In this document: piece after piece, positions 8,696 through 10,508 of the stretch
Position numbering within the stretch: the first letter of the stretch is position 1
How the letters are laid out: every line of letters begins with the position of its first letter
Program-made: the position numbers and the translations under genes
Notes under the pieces: model-generated
Databases searched by the model: none
What the model saw: only the letters and a program-made list of their open reading frames with translations
What the model was told of the DNA's origin: nothing
Assembly (NCBI GenBank): GCA_015852425.1
Contig: JAAAIG010001122.1
Location: 1 to 10,508 of the forward strand
DNA: 10,508 nt
Source: Gryganskiella cystojenkinii
Taxonomy: Eukaryota; Mortierellomycota; Mortierellomycetes; Mortierellales; Mortierellaceae
Reading direction: 5' to 3'

Positions 8696-9004
8696 ATGGG
8701 TAAACTAGGATCGAAATCGACAGCTGTGCACTGTACACAATCAGGGGCAGTACTCGATTGTTTGGTTCACGCATTGGCTTTGGCAATATCCATTGCGTTT
8801 TGTCGGTTTAGCAAAGAAGTAAAAGAAGCAAGAGAAGCAAAAGAACTAAAAGAACTAAAAGAAACAAAAACGTTGGACGCGTTTTGCACGCGACATACCG
8901 GAGAGTGGTTATCATCTTATCCAGCTGCCTCTCCATTTACCTATGGGTCCCTTAATTGTCCAACAGTTACAGTACAAAATGGCAGCTTTACTTCTTGGAC
9001 ATAA
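8696..9004 (+). other. 102-codon plus-strand ORF with an E-x-K tripeptide repeat, status uncertain
   Basis: An ATG at 8696 opens 102 codons between two minus-strand genes. Residues about 18-38 are hydrophobic (VLDCLVHALALAISIAFC), followed by six tripeptides EVK, EAR, EAK, ELK, ELK, ETK at residues 41-58. The rest is unremarkable. The start context is poor (T at -3) and no family is recognised. Because this stretch also serves as the 3' flank of one gene and the upstream flank of the other, it may be non-coding. The in-frame repeat is the main reason to keep it. Confidence 0.2.
8816..8869 (+). repeat. 9-bp tandem repeat, six units
   Basis: The consensus is GAAgcAAAA, with units GAAGTAAAA, GAAGCAAGA, GAAGCAAAA, GAACTAAAA (twice) and GAAACAAAA. 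Most changes fall at positions 4-5 of the unit. It is in frame with the 8696 ORF. Confidence 0.75.
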
Positions 9005-9147
9005 TTATTAGATGCAAAAAATATAAAAAAAATAGAGGCAAAAGTGAAAACGATAACATTCAAATAAGAAGAAAATGCAAAGGTAGGTGGTATATGAGTT
9101 CATGTAGAAACGATGAAAAAAGGAAGTAAGGGATAGAAAAATATCGT

Positions 9148-10491
9148 CTAGCGAGGAGTCATTGGTGCCAACGTGGGGAGAAGATGGTGACCGTCGTGAG
9201 GGTAATCACGGCTATACCCGCGTTGGTCTGGTCGGACCTGTCCTTGTCCTTGGATTTGAGCTGGAGATCTCTGACGCTGGCCATAGGCATCGATCGGTCC
9301 AGGGAGACTCATCGTCGACGGCACCGGCAGTCCTTGGTTCGATCTGCTGGAACCGCTGGGTCCTTGAAGTGGCGAAGCCATTGGGCTCGATGGACTGGTC
9401 AGTGATCCAACGGAGGGAAGTCTCAAATTTTGGCCGGAACTGAGAGAGTGGAGGTGTTGGTGATAATGCTGCTTCTGTTGAAGCGGCTGTGACTGTGTCT
9501 GGACCTGAGGCAATTGTTGAGAATGGTGATGATGGTGATGATGATGGTGGTGCATAACAGTTGTACCCAGGCCAGGAGACGGGGACTGCATAGAAACCGA
9601 ACCGCTGCTATTGCTACTTCCGCCGCTAAGGTTCTTTTGATGCCGTGCGGATGATTGTGGCGTGGTCGAGGACCGATTGGCGGCTGCCGCTGCAGCAGCC
9701 GAGACCGCGGCTGAATGTTGATGACTCGCTGGAACCGTCGGAAGGGCGCTCGCCAAAGCATCCATGGCGTTAATAGGAGCCTGCACAGGTTTCGGAATCG
9801 ATACCGCAGCGGGACTCATACGTGGTGACGAATTTGGACTCGACAATGGGGAGGTACCGACTCGGCCGATATCAACACCATAAGGTTTGCTGCCAGAGCT
9901 GGGGCTTGAAATGGATTGCGGACGCTGGTGAGATTGCTGCTGAGGAGCGGGAGTAGGGGACACGCGCATGTTGGCCTGTTGGTTCTTGGACAAGATAGGT
10001 TGCAGGCGGTCGTTCGCAGATATCGATCGTTTGACAGGGTTGCCATCAATAATGGTAGCGATCATGGGGTAAGGAGTGTGCTGACCAGGGGGGCTATTGT
10101 TCGCAAAACCTGATCGAGGGGTAGGACGAGCCGATGTGAGTGCAGGAATGATGCCTTGACCAGGACCAGGGATGATCGGTGGAGTGCCGGCATCGCTGCA
10201 GCTTGGTGTCGACCCCGAGGGCGAAGAGGCATGCGAAAGAGAGTGACTGCCTTGGCGATGTGCGGCTGAGAAGGCAGCAGCAGGCGAGGGTGTTGGAGCA
10301 TTGGGAGCAATATGAGCAGCGGGCAAAGTCCCGAGAAGAGCACTGGGCACAGGGCACGGAACAGAAGCCGAGGAAGAGGGGGGCGAAGAGGAAGAATGGC
10401 TTCCATCCGGACGGCGCATTTGTGAACCTTGGTAAAAAAACCGCAGTGCTGCATTCTCCGATTGGAGTGAATGATTTTCAGCGTGAAGGGA
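9148..10491 (-). CDS. C-terminal exon of a probable leucine-zipper transcription factor (5' partial)
   Basis: The exon encodes 447 residues and ends in TAG at 9150-9148. It starts at 10491 because TTTCCATTTTGCAG just upstream is a good acceptor; no ATG start fits, so earlier exons lie beyond the right edge. Residues 1-17 (LHAENHSLQSENAAL) have Leu at 2, 9 and 16 with repeated Glu-Asn, which looks like the end of a leucine zipper. The DNA-binding basic or bHLH part would lie in the missing exons. The rest is Ser/Pro/Gln-rich and probably disordered, with seven Ala (265-271), ten His (314-323) and a less repetitive block, IATIIDGNPVKRSI, at roughly residues 140-155. A nuclear regulator is inferred: bZIP first, bHLH-zipper second. 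It is tandem with the DUF4048-like gene, 1.29 kb apart, with no sign of a shared transcript. Confidence 0.8.
   Translation of the reverse strand, partial: SLHAENHSLQSENAALRFFYQGSQMRRPDGSHSSSSPPSSSASVPCPVPSALLGTLPAAHIAPNAPTPSPAAAFSAAHRQGSHSLSHASSPSGSTPSCSDAGTPPIIPGPGQGIIPALTSARPTPRSGFANNSPPGQHTPYPMIATIIDGNPVKRSISANDRLQPILSKNQQANMRVSPTPAPQQQSHQRPQSISSPSSGSKPYGVDIGRVGTSPLSSPNSSPRMSPAAVSIPKPVQAPINAMDALASALPTVPASHQHSAAVSAAAAAAANRSSTTPQSSARHQKNLSGGSSNSSGSVSMQSPSPGLGTTVMHHHHHHHHHHSQQLPQVQTQSQPLQQKQHYHQHLHSLSSGQNLRLPSVGSLTSPSSPMASPLQGPSGSSRSNQGLPVPSTMSLPGPIDAYGQRQRSPAQIQGQGQVRPDQRGYSRDYPHDGHHLLPTLAPMTPR
9523..9552 (-). repeat. codon repeat encoding ten consecutive His
   Basis: Ten CAT/CAC codons in mixed order follow a Met codon at 9555-9553. 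The mixed codons argue for selection on the peptide rather than pure slippage. His runs are known in eukaryotic nuclear proteins, where they can direct proteins to nuclear speckles. Confidence 0.85.
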
Positions 10492-10508
10492 CTGCAAAAT
10501 GGAAAGTA
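10492..10508 (-). other. 3' end of an intron of the zipper gene (acceptor)
   Basis: The minus strand reads TACTTTCCATTTTGCAG, a pyrimidine-rich acceptor directly before the exon. The donor and branch site are outside the window. The reading frame is also open through it, so a continuous exon is not fully excluded. Confidence 0.6.

Noticed and set aside
1..10508. tRNA, snRNA (U1, U2, U6), rRNA and CRISPR arrays
   Set aside because: No convincing tRNA B-box in a cloverleaf context, no known snRNA core strings, and no regularly spaced direct repeats were seen by eye; a covariance-model scan was not possible.

Overview
The window reads as nuclear DNA of an early-diverging fungus, most likely a Mortierella-type species (Mortierellomycotina). 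The basis is two short spliceosomal introns (106 and 122 nt) with GTAAG donors and, in one, a CTAAC branch site; long Ser/Gln/Pro/His-rich regulatory proteins; pyrimidine-rich stretches upstream of start codons; and the absence of bacterial operon structure. The lineage is an inference from style, not from a database match.

The right half carries two genes in tandem on the minus strand. The rightmost (9148-10491, 5' end outside the window) encodes the C-terminal 447 residues of a likely leucine-zipper transcription factor, with a zipper end, a poly-Ala run and a run of ten His. Left of it, a three-exon gene (7861 down to 5210) encodes an 807-residue Ser-rich protein with an internal coiled coil. 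It resembles fungal DUF4048-type proteins, whose function is unknown. The 1.29 kb between them holds a TATA-like box, a short upstream ORF in perfect Kozak context, unused-looking splice donors, and a 102-codon plus-strand ORF containing a 9-bp tandem repeat.

The left half, about 5 kb, has no convincing protein-coding gene. Positions 1 to about 1930 are strongly purine-rich on the plus strand (pyrimidine-rich on the minus strand). They contain a plausible 5'-leader intron (260 to 167, minus), so the best reading is the promoter and leader of a leftward gene lying outside the window. Near 1940 the bias flips to pyrimidine-rich on the plus strand. Then comes a candidate solo LTR starting at 2170 (TGTTACG start; a 5-bp flanking repeat if it ends at 2823), containing a perfect 19-bp palindrome. 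From 2829 to about 5030 there are only simple repeats, long A-tracts and two inverted repeats.

No tRNA, snRNA, rRNA or CRISPR was recognised. I see no complete new biological system. The points most worth a second look are the LTR candidate, the composition switch, the uncharacterised DUF4048-like gene with a retention-sensitive intron, and the in-frame repeat in the small plus-strand ORF.
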